Shown: positions 47,508-56,314, counted from the stretch's first letter. The stretch is 64,000 nt of DNA from Dulcicalothrix desertica PCC 7102 (GCF_003991905.1 NZ_RSCL01000022.1:115409-179408); one strand, 5' to 3'. Notes: a model not told the origin generated them from the sequence alone. Made by a program: numbers and translations.

Positions 47508-48013
47508 CTCAATAATAAAAAAGGAATCCCAGTGGGGAATTCCCTTTGATTATATTCCAAGATATACTGTGCAGTAGAAACACTCGACATTTTTAGAGGG
47601 GTAATTTGGCTCTTAGTTAGAGTTAAGAGACATCCCTAACCGTCCTTTGCGTCTAACTTCTCTTTGTAAACATTGATGAAAAGAGGTGAGAATAAATTAA
47701 AATACTAGTCGATTAAGCTTGCTGATAATATTTTTCTGTGTGCAGAAACGCTTGGATATTGCATCTCTACATCTTTAAATTTACCACATATAATTCTTAA
47801 CCAAGTAGTACTAAAATAGATTGAAACCTCCTTCAGCAATTAGTAACTTTAGGTACAAAATAGTTTTAATAACCTCAAAGGGGCAATTAAAAAACTTAGT
47901 ACACAAGGAGAGTGCAAGGTTACTAAATGCGATGGCGCCTTCATAGGTTGTAGAATATGTTAGTTAATAGGGTAAGCGTCTTTTACATAACCCCTATTAT
48001 ATAAGAGGTCAAG
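47508..48013. other. Spacer with a hairpin, no gene seen
   Basis: A stem made of AAAGGAATCCC and GGGAATTCCCTTT, slightly mispaired, lies at 47519-47547 just after the CheY gene and may end the operon. The rest is without reading frames; its end carries the promoter region of the Uma2 gene. Confidence 0.5.
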
Positions 48014-48628
48014 ATGGTACAGACACCTGCTAGTCCTAAAAACCAAACCTTACCAATTGAACTGCCATCATCAATTAGGCTGTACGTCACCCAAGAGCAG
48101 TTTGCAGCTATTTCAGCAGTAAACCGAGACTTGAAACTGGAAAAAACCGCACAAGGAGAGTTAATTGTGAACCCACCAACAGGTTGGGAAACTGGGGAAC
48201 GCAACCTCAGTCTTACCGGACAACTGTATCGCTGGTACGAAGAAAACGAAGATTTGGGTAAAGCTTTTGACTCCTCTACTGGGTTTATTTTACCCAATAG
48301 CGCCACTCGTTCTCCCGATGCTTCTTGGGTAAGTCAACAACGGTGGGATGCACTGACTCCAGAACAAAAAGGGACTTTTGCCAATATCTGCCCTGACTTT
48401 GTTGTTGAGTTACGGTCTGGCTCAGATGGACTTGAGCCATTGCAAGCAAAGATGAAAGAATACATTGATAATGGCGCCCGATTAGGCTGGTTACTTAATC
48501 CGCAGCAACGACAAGTAGAAATTTATCGACCTGGACTAGAGGTAGAGGTGTTGCAAAATCCAACAAAGTTATCGGGTGAGGATGTGCTACCCGGTTTTGT
48601 TTTAAATATGCGTAGAGTGTGGGGTTGA
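48014..48628 (+). CDS. Uma2 family endonuclease (DUF820)
   Basis: A 204-residue PD-(D/E)XK-fold protein. The expected pattern is present: an N-terminal RLYVTQEQFAAIS lead, an E/D element in GELIVNPPTGWETG, then RSPDASWVS and PDFVVELRSGSD with the catalytic acid pair, and the IDNGARLGWLLNPQQRQVEIY helix-strand tail. Cyanobacteria carry many such genes, in singletons, often near mobile DNA; their natural substrate is unknown. A hairpin, CTAGAGCGGC with GCCGCTTCTAG, lies at 48664-48694 and may terminate it. Confidence 0.88.
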   Translation: MVQTPASPKNQTLPIELPSSIRLYVTQEQFAAISAVNRDLKLEKTAQGELIVNPPTGWETGERNLSLTGQLYRWYEENEDLGKAFDSSTGFILPNSATRSPDASWVSQQRWDALTPEQKGTFANICPDFVVELRSGSDGLEPLQAKMKEYIDNGARLGWLLNPQQRQVEIYRPGLEVEVLQNPTKLSGEDVLPGFVLNMRRVWG

Positions 48629-48663
48629 AAGTGCCAGCCCTTGATGGCGCGAACTAATGCACT

Positions 48664-48694
48664 ACTAGAGCGGCGCCCAAAAGCCGCTTCTAGT
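48664..48694 (+). terminator. Hairpin after the Uma2 gene
   Basis: Arms CTAGAGCGGC and GCCGCTTCTAG around GCCCAAAA, one base different in length. A GGCGCC sits at its loop. Few T follow on the plus strand, so terminator function is uncertain. Confidence 0.4.
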
Positions 48695-48755
48695 ATAGAT
48701 AATTAGGGGCGACTTCAAGGTATTCTTGACAATATCAGTATCAGGGTGCATCAAA

Positions 48756-49045
48756 ATGTTATCCTCCATTTTTGAGCAATTTGTAGAAGAAAGCCCCATA
48801 AGTGTGATGGCACGAGTGTTAATGGAACGTATATTTTGCAGCGAACGGTTGGATAATATATTTGAGACACACGCGACTGCTCAGTATCAACAAGATTTAC
48901 TGTTTTCAAGTCAAGTAGATTTAATGAGTTTGGTTGTATGCGGAATTCAGTGCGGCAGTCCATGCTGCTTTTAAAGCAGAAGCAATAGAAAAAATTGTAA
49001 GTACAACAGCATTATATAACAAGCTCTCTGGCATTGAATTGGGTG
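48756..49045 (+). pseudogene. IS4-type transposase N-terminal fragment
   Basis: From the ATG at 48756 the frame reads MLSSIFEQFVEESPISVMAR and LLFSSQVDLMSLVVCGI, then shifts near 48950 and continues as VHAAFKAEAIEKIVSTTALY. This is the opening of the IS4-family transposases that are common in cyanobacteria. The DDE catalytic part is absent. It is a dead insertion remnant. Confidence 0.75.
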
Positions 49046-49215
49046 TAAGCCTTTATATCCTTCCTTTTCCAATATTTGCTCTCGCTTTCTTATGGATAGA
49101 AAAAGAAAACATCGAAGAAGAAAGGACTTCTCTACTGATAGATACACCAATGGGTAGTATTCCCAGTATGACTCTAGAACCTACAATTGAAGAAAACGAA
49201 GATTTAGATATGTAA
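49046..49215 (+). pseudogene. 3' end of an unknown membrane protein gene
   Basis: The frame that carries the transposase relic continues into a sequence of another kind: a membrane segment (GVSLYILPFPIFALAFLW) followed by an acidic tail ending in IEENEDLDM and a stop. Nothing in the transposase family looks like this. It is probably the 3' end of a gene cut by the insertion element and a deletion. The stop lies one base before the convergent dprA gene. Alternatively a very short membrane protein. Confidence 0.35.
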
Positions 49216-49216
49216 A

Positions 49217-50335
49217 TTAACAACGTTGATAGCGCATACCCGGTAACTGTGCAATTAAACCCATTAACTCAAGTTGTAATAGCGCACTAGAAACTAAACC
49301 CGGCGCCATACCAGTTTGTTGAATAATTATATCAAAAGCAGTAGAGTCCATCGAAACTGTTTCAATAACCTTTTGAAGTTCTGGTTCTAACTGAGGTAAA
49401 GCTGTTTTTACAGTTGCAGGTATAGAATCAAACTGTGGTATCGCTCCTAGCATTTTAATTAACTCATCCAGTTCGCTTGGAATTGGTGTGGCGCCTTGTG
49501 CAATCAGCTTTAAACAGCCTTGAGAATTATAATCATCTACTCTACCCGGCAGTGCATACACATCACGTCCAAACTCGTTCGCGTAGTCTGCTGTAATTAA
49601 GGCGCCAGATTTAATTGGCGCCTCCATTACCAAAACTGCACGACACAAACCAGCAATAATGCGGTTGCGACGAGGAAAATGTGTGCGGTCGGGTGGAGTT
49701 TTACTATTAAATTCGCTGACCACTATTCCTTGCTTTAGTATTTGCTGGTAAAGTTTTTGATTTTTGGCAGGGTAGACAACATCAACACCTGTACCAAAAA
49801 CAGCAATAGTGCGTCCTTCTGCTTTCAATGCAGCAACATGACTTTCACTATCAATTCCCTCTGCCATACCCGAAACAACAGTAAACCCATTTTTTGCAAG
49901 CGCAGTACTAATTTGCCTAGTCCAGCGAATACCATATTCACTTGGTTGCCGTGTCCCCACAATTCCAATAAGTCCTTTTTGCCCCAAGTTTTCTTCTAGT
50001 TCAACGGCGCCGCGATAATACAAAATAGGTGGAGGACTCGCAGTTTCCATAAGTAAACGCGGGTACTCATCATCAACTAGTGTCCAGAAATTAGGATTTT
50101 CTTTGAGGTGTTGTGCCAGAAACTCTTCTGGATGATTAGTTTTATTAAAATTAGCTCGCTCTTTGCCAACTTTTTGTATCGTGTTAAAACCAAAACCTTC
50201 TACGGCGCCTAATTCACTTGACTTTACTGACCATGCAGCTTGTAAAGAACCAAAATGCTGATACAACCGTTGTAATAATACTGGCCCCACACCTGATATC
50301 TGCGACCAAGCTAACCAATACGCGCGTTCTGACAA
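49217..50335 (-). CDS. dprA: DNA-processing protein DprA
   Basis: A 372-residue protein that loads RecA on incoming single-stranded DNA in natural transformation. The Rossmann-like core is complete: GIVGTRQPSEYG, VVSGMAEGIDSESHVAAL, GTGVDVVYPAKNQKLYQQIL, HFPRRNRIIAGLCRAVLVMEA and ALPGRVDD. An N-terminal helix-hairpin-helix-like segment (ISGVGPVLLQRLYQHFG) and a C-terminal winged-helix (ILQ-type, STAFDIIIQQTGM) flank it. The start is a TTG behind GGGAAG; I find no better in-frame ATG. It is a single gene facing the previous relic. Its presence suggests competence genes elsewhere. Confidence 0.95.
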   Translation of the reverse strand: MSERAYWLAWSQISGVGPVLLQRLYQHFGSLQAAWSVKSSELGAVEGFGFNTIQKVGKERANFNKTNHPEEFLAQHLKENPNFWTLVDDEYPRLLMETASPPPILYYRGAVELEENLGQKGLIGIVGTRQPSEYGIRWTRQISTALAKNGFTVVSGMAEGIDSESHVAALKAEGRTIAVFGTGVDVVYPAKNQKLYQQILKQGIVVSEFNSKTPPDRTHFPRRNRIIAGLCRAVLVMEAPIKSGALITADYANEFGRDVYALPGRVDDYNSQGCLKLIAQGATPIPSELDELIKMLGAIPQFDSIPATVKTALPQLEPELQKVIETVSMDSTAFDIIIQQTGMAPGLVSSALLQLELMGLIAQLPGMRYQRC

Positions 50336-50608
50336 CTTCCCATCCTCAATAACTATATATAGTATTCCCAGGCGCCTGTTTTGGATTTAAAGCTCACGAT
50401 TAAAATGTAACTATTTTTAACTTGGTGTTAAGTTCGCAGTTGTTAAACTAAAATAGTTTACAGCCGAATGGTGCCGGATGTAGTGCAACAGACATAATAG
50501 ACACAAAACGCTCAGTGTTAAGGGTTGGAAAGTTAAGTACTTGCAGCTTCCAAAAGTATATGTAGGTACTCCTTGTTAACAAATGTCCAGAAAAGAAAAT
50601 TTTTTCCG

Positions 50609-51043
50609 CTATTTAAAAGGATTAATAATTGTTAGCTTTTTCTCAACAAATAAACCATCTTGCATATCTTCTGAATAAAGAGTAGTTGCGCTTGTGGATA
50701 AAGCACTTGAAACAATTAAGCCATCCCAAAAAGAGAAACTATATTGAGTCCGCAAGTTACACGCATTCTCAAGTATCTCTTGATTTAGTTTTACTTCTGT
50801 GGCTCTATTATAGAAAGATTGAATAACTCTTTTAATCTGCTCATCATTAAACGCTGCTTTTCTGTACAAAACAGAACAAACCTCGTTAATAACTTGAGTG
50901 CTGACAAAAGCCTCACTATTATCAATTAAATTTATTGCTAAAGCCCGTTTTCTAATTTCATCAGTTTGGTTGGAATTTGGGTCTACCATCAAGCGATAAA
51001 GCCAAACATTTGAGTCTATAAAACAAGGTTGAGTACTCATCAT
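50609..51043 (-). CDS. PIN domain toxin (VapC-like)
   Basis: A 144-residue PIN-fold ribonuclease. Four acidic residues of the metal site are visible: D in CFIDSNVWLY, E in VINEVCSVL, D in SFWDGLIVSSAL and another in LYSEDMQDG. Family members cut tRNA or rRNA. The ATG follows the antitoxin's TAA with no gap (TAAATG), and a second ATG follows, giving two starts one codon apart. Tight coupling to the upstream antitoxin gene makes a toxin-antitoxin pair. Confidence 0.87.
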   Translation of the reverse strand: MMSTQPCFIDSNVWLYRLMVDPNSNQTDEIRKRALAINLIDNSEAFVSTQVINEVCSVLYRKAAFNDEQIKRVIQSFYNRATEVKLNQEILENACNLRTQYSFSFWDGLIVSSALSTSATTLYSEDMQDGLFVEKKLTIINPFK

Positions 51044-51265
51044 TTATCGTTCATGCATCTGTTCACGAGAAATTGAACGAACACCTGGGACTTCAATAGG
51101 GTTTTGTGCCAGTTCGTCCATAATATCAACTTCTTTGGCTTTCTTCTCAGATTGCTTGTTTACAGTCACTTTCACAAAATTCGCATTTGTTAGTTCTTTT
51201 TTATACTCTTCTGGAATAAGAATTATTCCATTCTCAACTTTGGCTTGAAACTCAACAGTCAGCAT
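51044..51265 (-). CDS. Antitoxin of the PIN domain toxin
   Basis: A 73-residue protein preceding the toxin. The N-terminal FQAKVENGIILIPEEYKKEL resembles an AbrB-like swapped-hairpin DNA-binding domain, as in VapB antitoxins. The C-terminal half (DIMDELAQNPIEVPGVRSIS) is the part expected to wrap around the toxin. The promoter lies at about 51270-51300, where TATACCATAGTGTATA is an imperfect inverted repeat that could be the self-regulated operator (inference). Confidence 0.82.
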   Translation of the reverse strand: MLTVEFQAKVENGIILIPEEYKKELTNANFVKVTVNKQSEKKAKEVDIMDELAQNPIEVPGVRSISREQMHER

Positions 51266-51359
51266 ATTAGCTCCTATAAATTTTTATCCATATTATACCA
51301 TAGTGTATACAAATTCAACATCTACAGTAGCGTATCCGTTGGACTTTATTCACGTCTGA

Positions 51360-51758
51360 TTGCAACCTTTGGAGGAGGAAAGAAATAATATTAATATGGT
51401 TTTTAGAACAGAGAGGAGTGAAAAACTTTGCAGTTTATGAAATTGATACTGTTGAGATTCCCACTCAAAAACTATTTGAACTTCGGTTAAATGACAGTAA
51501 TCGTAGCCGAGTAATTGTTATTCTCAACCTACAAAACAAGATGAATATGACCCCAGGTGCCATTTAATTGATAGATTTGAAACAACGGAAAGCGACTTGA
51601 AGCATATGAATCAATTTGCTGGTCGCTTGCAAATTGAGTCAGGTCAGTTTTGGCAATGGGAAAAATCAAGGCAAATTAACCGTCATCAAAGAGTAGATTC
51701 AGTTCTTGTAAGAGATTTGAATGAGCTTGAGAAAAAATTAACAAATGAAAAAAAATGA
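51360..51758 (+). pseudogene. Decayed gene of unknown family (two frames)
   Basis: Two overlapping open stretches look like parts of one protein. The first, at about 51370-51565, reads IILIWFLEQRGVKNFAVYEI and PTQKLFELRLNDSNRSRVIV. The second, to the stop at 51758, reads QPTKQDEYDPRCHLIDRFET and FAGRLQIESGQFWQWEKSRQ. A frame change lies near 51535. Neither is in the longer open frames. No start codon is evident. I do not recognise the family. Confidence 0.45.
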
Positions 51759-51871
51759 GAGCGTCGATTTGCTCATGCTATTTTAATACGTTCTGTTTTT
51801 GTAGCCTATGTAAACCGAATTAAAAGGTACGGTAAACCGTATAAAATCTTGTTGTAGGACAGGCGAGACGC

Positions 51872-52624
51872 TTATCCTATAAGTTTTTCGATGATATCGG
51901 CTGCTTGGGTTACTCCCCCAGTGCAGCTAATGGCTTTTTGTAGTTTGACTGCGTTCTGCTTGTACTCGTTTTGCGTCAGTACTCGTTGAATAGCTTCTTT
52001 TAAAGTGGTAACGTTCAAGCGAGAGAGTGGTATTATTTCTCCGGCGCCTGTCCATTTTATACGTGCTGCAACTCCAGGCTGGTCGTCAGTTATAGGAATA
52101 GCAACCATTGGCACTCCGTAGCTAAGTGATTCTAAGGTAGTGTTCAGTCCAGCATGAGTTATATTAAGGCTGGCTTTTTGTAGTAGTTCTAGTTGAGGAG
52201 CATATTTGACTACTAAGGGATTTCCGGGTAAGTTTGAAAATGTCTCTGGTGCCTGTCCACCACCAAGAGATATTACAAGTTGAGCATCTATATCTATACA
52301 AGCTTCTGCGATAGTGTAGAAAACATCATTTAGTCGGTTTTGTAAGGTTCCCATTGAAGCATAAGTTAACGGCTTACCATTTAATTTACCGAAAGGAAAT
52401 TCTATGGGTTGTCTTTCTATAGAGTTATGGAATGGGCCTGTAAAGTGAAAGTATGGTGGGAATTGTCGCGGAAACTCAAATTCTTTGATATGACGAGTAA
52501 TGATAGCTCGTTTGGAGAAAATATCATTAGTTTGCTTATATATAGATAAATTCCACTGTTTACGGTATTTGTATATAACCTGCCAAACGGGTTTTGCAGC
52601 AAAATTAAATAAGCTATATGCCAA
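51872..52624 (-). pseudogene. Truncated UDP-glycosyltransferase (MGT/CrtX-like)
   Basis: The 250 residues correspond to the C-terminal donor-binding half of a GT1 glycosyltransferase: TYASMGTLQNRL, VISLGGGQAPETFS, then the sugar-nucleotide signature HAGLNTTLESLSYGVPMVAI and ITDDQPGVAARIKWTGAG. The N-terminal acceptor half is missing. Upstream, in another frame at about 52625-52690, DYYLREWAVDFWH looks like preceding residues, so a frameshift near 52625 also occurred before the region was cut by the divergent gene at 52722. The open frame begins with a TTG and is not a credible start. It is probably dead. Confidence 0.75.
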
Positions 52625-52721
52625 AAGTCAACCGCCCATTCTCTCAAGTAGTAATCTTTACAATCCAATTCCAATAAGTTATACAAGTATTAAATGTGAG
52701 TTGAATGTAATAATAGTTACC

Positions 52722-53831
52722 ATGATTCTTAAATATACTGCTGGCTATATTCCGGGTAAAAAATCAGAGGGTGCGAAGTTTCATCAAATAGGACGTTTCC
52801 AGAGTAAGCAGTTACCACCCAAAGTTGACCTGCGTAAATATATGACCGACGTAGAAGAGCAGGTTGGTAACAGTTGTGTTGCTAATGCTTTTGTAGGCGC
52901 CTATGAATATCTTGCAAAACGGGCTTTGGGAGAATCTGCTAATGTAAGCCGTTTGTTTGTTTACTATAATGCGCGGTCGCTGCATGAAAGCGAAAACGAA
53001 GACCAAGGGACACAAATGGAACTAGCAATCGATGCTTTGTGCAAGTATGGAGCGTGTTCAGAAGAACTTTGGGCTAATGAGGAGGAGTTAATATTAGAGC
53101 AACCAGATGATTTAGCTTACGAACATGCAGCTAACTTTACAATTGAGGAAGCTGAGTTTGTTGAAACTGACCTTGACTTATGGCGCCATACTTTAGCAGA
53201 AGGATATCCAATTGCCTTTGCTCTCAATACATTTAATTCTTTTGATGAGGCTACAAAAAATCGGGGGCGGGTACCAATGCCCAAGTCATCTGATAATGTA
53301 CGCAAAACCCACGGTTGGCACGCAATGCTGTGTGTTGGTTACTCCGATAAAGATAAGATGTTTATAGTACGCAACTCATGGGGGTCTTCTTGGGGAGATG
53401 AAGGGTACTGTTATATTCCCTACGATTATGTAATTCACAAAGACTATAACGGACACGACTCGTGGATTATAAAATCTGTTAGCGATTTAGACTTTAGCGC
53501 AGAGGTTTGGGAAGAAGATGAGTCTGTTTTTGCTGACGAAGGTTCTTTGTTGCTATTTGACTTCTATGTTACAACTTCCGACCCAGAAGGTTTTGCGACC
53601 GATTTAGAAAATCTATGTCTAAATTATGTAGAAAGCGAGGAAGAATATTACTTCGACTATGAATACGAAGAGCAAGATGATGAAAGCTTTGTTCTTAATA
53701 TTCTCAACTTTGACTTGACAATTGAAGACGCAACCGAATTCCTTGAAGAGCTAGATGCGCTTTGCAATGAATACGCCATAGATGGTGATTACGACTACTG
53801 TATCGATGGTGAGGACTGCGAAGAGGAGTAG
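52722..53831 (+). CDS. Papain-family (C1A) cysteine protease with acidic C-terminal repeats
   Basis: Starts at the ATG at 52722; the frame is open up to 52500 but runs over the antisense of the glycosyltransferase. The 369 residues contain the whole catalytic set: Cys in EEQVGNSCVANAF, His in HGWHAMLCVGY, Asn in VRNSWGSSWGDEGY. No signal peptide and no clear pro-domain. After about residue 270 comes a very acidic tail in which two stretches share a pattern: DPEGFATDLENLCLNYVES and DATEFLEELDALCNEYAID, each followed by D/E/Y-rich text. These could be two halves of a small alpha-beta domain. Substrate unknown. Confidence 0.85.
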   Translation: MILKYTAGYIPGKKSEGAKFHQIGRFQSKQLPPKVDLRKYMTDVEEQVGNSCVANAFVGAYEYLAKRALGESANVSRLFVYYNARSLHESENEDQGTQMELAIDALCKYGACSEELWANEEELILEQPDDLAYEHAANFTIEEAEFVETDLDLWRHTLAEGYPIAFALNTFNSFDEATKNRGRVPMPKSSDNVRKTHGWHAMLCVGYSDKDKMFIVRNSWGSSWGDEGYCYIPYDYVIHKDYNGHDSWIIKSVSDLDFSAEVWEEDESVFADEGSLLLFDFYVTTSDPEGFATDLENLCLNYVESEEEYYFDYEYEEQDDESFVLNILNFDLTIEDATEFLEELDALCNEYAIDGDYDYCIDGEDCEEE

Positions 53832-53963
53832 AAAGATTGGCAACGGATGATGAACGGATGTAACGGATGGTTATTTGTTAAAAACAAAATCTAATTATTT
53901 AAAGTAGCCTATCCGTTACACCTGTTGTATCCGTTGCAAAGTGTGTCGTCCATGTATATACAA
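53832..53963. other. Spacer with GTAACGGAT inverted words
   Basis: ACGGATGTAACGGATGG near 53855 and CTATCCGTTAC near 53909 are partly complementary, so a loose stem between the two convergent genes is possible. Confidence 0.4.
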
Positions 53964-54794
53964 TTATTTCAACTCTTGGCCCCGTGCTAAAAGTTCAATT
54001 ATTTCGCTACGAGTCAGGTTGTTAGCTTTTGCTATGGCATCTAAGTTTTCCCAAGCAGTATCGGTAAGTCGTATTGAACGTAAGCGTTTGGGTTCTTTGT
54101 AGTCTGGTTCAAATTTACCTGTAGCAGAACGCTTGCGTCGTGTAGATTTTTCTTTATTAGCAGAATATTTATTTTCATTTAACTTAACGTTGGCAGTAAT
54201 CAAGTTAACTAAGTTATCAATCAGTCTTTGACGCTCCATTGGCATAATATCTCCACTTTGGAGCATAAATTCAATCATCACAAAATGAAATAAGGCGCCT
54301 AAAAATATACGTGCTGTTGCCTCTGGGTCTTTCAATTGTAATTCTGGATGAAACTGCAAATACTGGGTAACATTATTAACAAATATTTTTTGAGTGTTAC
54401 TAACTAAATACTGTGCCAGCGTAGGAAACCGACCGGACTCAGCAATTACCAAGCGTATCAAATCTAAAAGTTCTGGTGTATCACTGACACTTTTACTTAG
54501 CTGATTTAAAAAATTATTTGCCAAACCTGCCAATACAGATGCAGGTTCTCCTTGAAAAAAATATGAAGGTAAGTCCAGCACACCTGCACAGCTTGTTATT
54601 AAACGCTCAATTAAAGCGATAAATAATTTTTCCTTATCTTGAAAATGGCTATAAACAGTCGTTTTAGATACACCTGCTGCGGCTGTGACTCTATCCATCG
54701 TTGCCCCAGCAAACCCATGTGTCAAAAATTCCTGCATGGCGCCAGTAGTCCAACGCGGCATTTCCTCGGTCTCGCTTTTGAAGGTTCGACTCAC
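53964..54794 (-). CDS. TetR-family regulator with C-terminal ribbon-helix-helix, altered N-terminus
   Basis: The TetR helix-turn-helix is clear: AMQEFLTHGFAGATMDRVTA and SKTTVYSHFQDKEKLF. A TetR ligand domain follows to about 215, then a basic linker and a CopG-like ribbon-helix-helix (SIRLTDTAWENLDAIAKANN, TRSEIIELL). Two DNA-binding folds in one regulator is unusual. The first 15 residues from the GTG at 54794 (SRTFKSETEE) are the antisense of a monooxygenase fragment, so the native start is lost; ATG at 54761 is an alternative. The break is at GGCGCC 54738-54743, just before AMQEF. It may still be expressed. Confidence 0.75.
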   Translation of the reverse strand: MSRTFKSETEEMPRWTTGAMQEFLTHGFAGATMDRVTAAAGVSKTTVYSHFQDKEKLFIALIERLITSCAGVLDLPSYFFQGEPASVLAGLANNFLNQLSKSVSDTPELLDLIRLVIAESGRFPTLAQYLVSNTQKIFVNNVTQYLQFHPELQLKDPEATARIFLGALFHFVMIEFMLQSGDIMPMERQRLIDNLVNLITANVKLNENKYSANKEKSTRRKRSATGKFEPDYKEPKRLRSIRLTDTAWENLDAIAKANNLTRSEIIELLARGQELK

Positions 54795-54995
54795 CCACGT
54801 TTATTTTACGTTGCGGACGTGGAGATGGAGTTTCAGGTTGACGAGGCTACATTTTACGGCGTCTTGGGACATGACTCGTTTGCGCTGATGTTTCCCATGC
54901 AAGGTGAGAAGCACTGGAGACTTGTTGGCAACCTACCCGAATATAACGACCAAGTTGATCAAGATGTTACAAATGCGCGCGCTCGCACGCCACTA
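54738..54995 (+). pseudogene. FAD-dependent monooxygenase fragment
   Basis: Running in the opposite direction to the TetR gene, the plus strand reads GASSPTRHFLGLAFEGSTHP and RLFYVADVEMEFQVDEATF, then LMFPMQGEKHWRLVGNLPEY. This is the middle of PheA/TfdB-type flavoprotein hydroxylases (the G-A-x-S/R then FYVADV block, then L-x-P). It begins exactly at the GGCGCC at 54738 and fades after about 54990. Nothing before or after in the family is present. Confidence 0.7.
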
Positions 54996-55182
54996 TATAG
55001 TACATATAATACAAATAGTACAAATAGTACAATGTGGATACTTGTAAGCGCTGTACGTGATCACACTTCATGCCAAACACCTCAAAAAGCGATAAGCTCC
55101 CCTTAATGCCGAAGGCATATTGCATCTCAATCATAAACATGCTACTTTGAATTGTAGATACAGATTGTATATACTATTCATA

Positions 55183-55467
55183 ATGCAGTTTGAGTGGGAT
55201 GAAAACAAAAATACCCAAAATTTGAAAAAACATGGCATCAGCTTTGAGGAGGCAAGAGAAATATTTGACGGGATTATATTTACCAGTATTGACGACCGTT
55301 TTGATTATGGGGAAATTCGAGAAATCAGTATAGGAACAATACAAGGTGTAGTTATTGTCACTGTGACTCATACTGAAAGAGAAGGAATTATTCGTATTAT
55401 TTCAGCAAGAAAAGCAACTCCAAAAGAAAGAAGAGAATATTATGACTATCTCAGCCAAGCGACTTAA
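55183..55467 (+). CDS. brnT: BrnT-family toxin
   Basis: The open frame starts at 55120, but the protein family begins at MQFEWDENKN, so ATG at 55183 is chosen, giving 94 residues. The family signs are all there: WDENKNTQNLKKHGISFEEA, DDRFDYGEIREISIG and RIISARKATPKERREYY, a RelE-like ribonuclease fold in which the basic residues and the terminal R-x-x-x-x-R-E-Y-Y act on RNA. It overlaps the antitoxin by 26 bases. Confidence 0.92.
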   Translation: MQFEWDENKNTQNLKKHGISFEEAREIFDGIIFTSIDDRFDYGEIREISIGTIQGVVIVTVTHTEREGIIRIISARKATPKERREYYDYLSQAT

Positions 55468-55705
55468 AGAAATTGAGAGTATACCTGATGAGGATATTGA
55501 TACTACTGATATTCCCGAATTAAATGAGCATTTTTGGGAGAAGGCCAAACTAATTGAACCTATCACTAAACAAGCAATTTCATTAAGAATTGACAGTGAT
55601 ATTTTACAATGGTTTAAAAGTCAAGGTAAAGGCTATCAGTCTTTAATAAATAGTGTATTACGTTCTTACTTTGAACATCAAAGTAAAATAAGAAATGATG
55701 GATAA
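55442..55705 (+). CDS. brnA: BrnA-family antitoxin
   Basis: An 87-residue protein that starts inside the end of the toxin gene. A flexible N-terminus (IDTTDIPELNEHFWEKAKL) is the toxin-binding part. The C-terminal SLRIDSDILQWFKSQGKGYQ with INSVLRSYF is a ribbon-helix-helix DNA-binding domain. BrnA and BrnT together repress their promoter, upstream of 55183. Confidence 0.92.
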   Translation: MTISAKRLKEIESIPDEDIDTTDIPELNEHFWEKAKLIEPITKQAISLRIDSDILQWFKSQGKGYQSLINSVLRSYFEHQSKIRNDG

Positions 55706-55834
55706 ATTAGAGTCATGTCAGAGACAGGCCGCTTCTGTGCGAGAAAAGCTACAAAAGGGGAGAAAGGGCGGTATGAGTCAGGAATCTGAGTTTCCTTTTG
55801 AAAGACAATCATAGCGCCCATCCCACATTCTGAA

Positions 55835-56314
55835 TTAATTTGTTTTTTGGAAGTGAACGTAATTAGTGAAGTTTTGACTTTTCCACTGGCACTCTTCCCG
55901 CGTTAAAGTTGAGCGAATAAACCAACTGTCTCCCCTGTACTCTCCGTTTTCCCAGCACGCTTTTCTAATCTCGGCCTGCTTGGCACGAATGCACTTACTT
56001 TGCTCCTGTAGATTTTTCTGTCTTGTGCCACCGTGCCTTTTATCTCTCATCAACTCCGTGTGCAACTCCATTAAGATCACATAGGACAATACCTCGATGC
56101 AATCTTTCAGTGAACCTTTGACTATCAATATGTTGTTAGCAAAGTCATTACTACTTTTAGTAAAGGTTAAGCTTTCAGGTTTGTTTCCTGTGTCCTCCTC
56201 TTCTCCCCATACCTCCCAAGTATGGCTGTAAACAAAAATTCCTTCTCTTTTAAAAATTTTCTGCTCTGGTTCTCTAACTTCCCGCAAATCAATTTTCTTC
56301 AACATAAACACCAT
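55835..56314 (-). CDS. Hypothetical protein, 159 residues
   Basis: Start at ATG 56314, with a second ATG three codons on (MLKKIDLREV). The protein is soluble and charged, with W- and E-rich text (YSHTWEVWGEEEDTG) and a C-terminal part containing RREECQWKSQNF-like motifs and three cysteines. No membrane segment. I do not recognise a family. It looks like a real protein by composition, but no neighbour explains it. Confidence 0.5.
   Translation of the reverse strand: MVFMLKKIDLREVREPEQKIFKREGIFVYSHTWEVWGEEEDTGNKPESLTFTKSSNDFANNILIVKGSLKDCIEVLSYVILMELHTELMRDKRHGGTRQKNLQEQSKCIRAKQAEIRKACWENGEYRGDSWFIRSTLTREECQWKSQNFTNYVHFQKTN

Noticed and set aside
52500-52721. Upstream extension of the papain-like protease to 52500
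   Set aside because: It overlaps the antisense of the glycosyltransferase and lacks a family lead or signal peptide. ATG 52722 fits the domain.
54639-55106. 155-codon plus-strand frame as a gene
   Set aside because: The first part is antisense to the TetR protein. Only the monooxygenase block from 54738 has family similarity.
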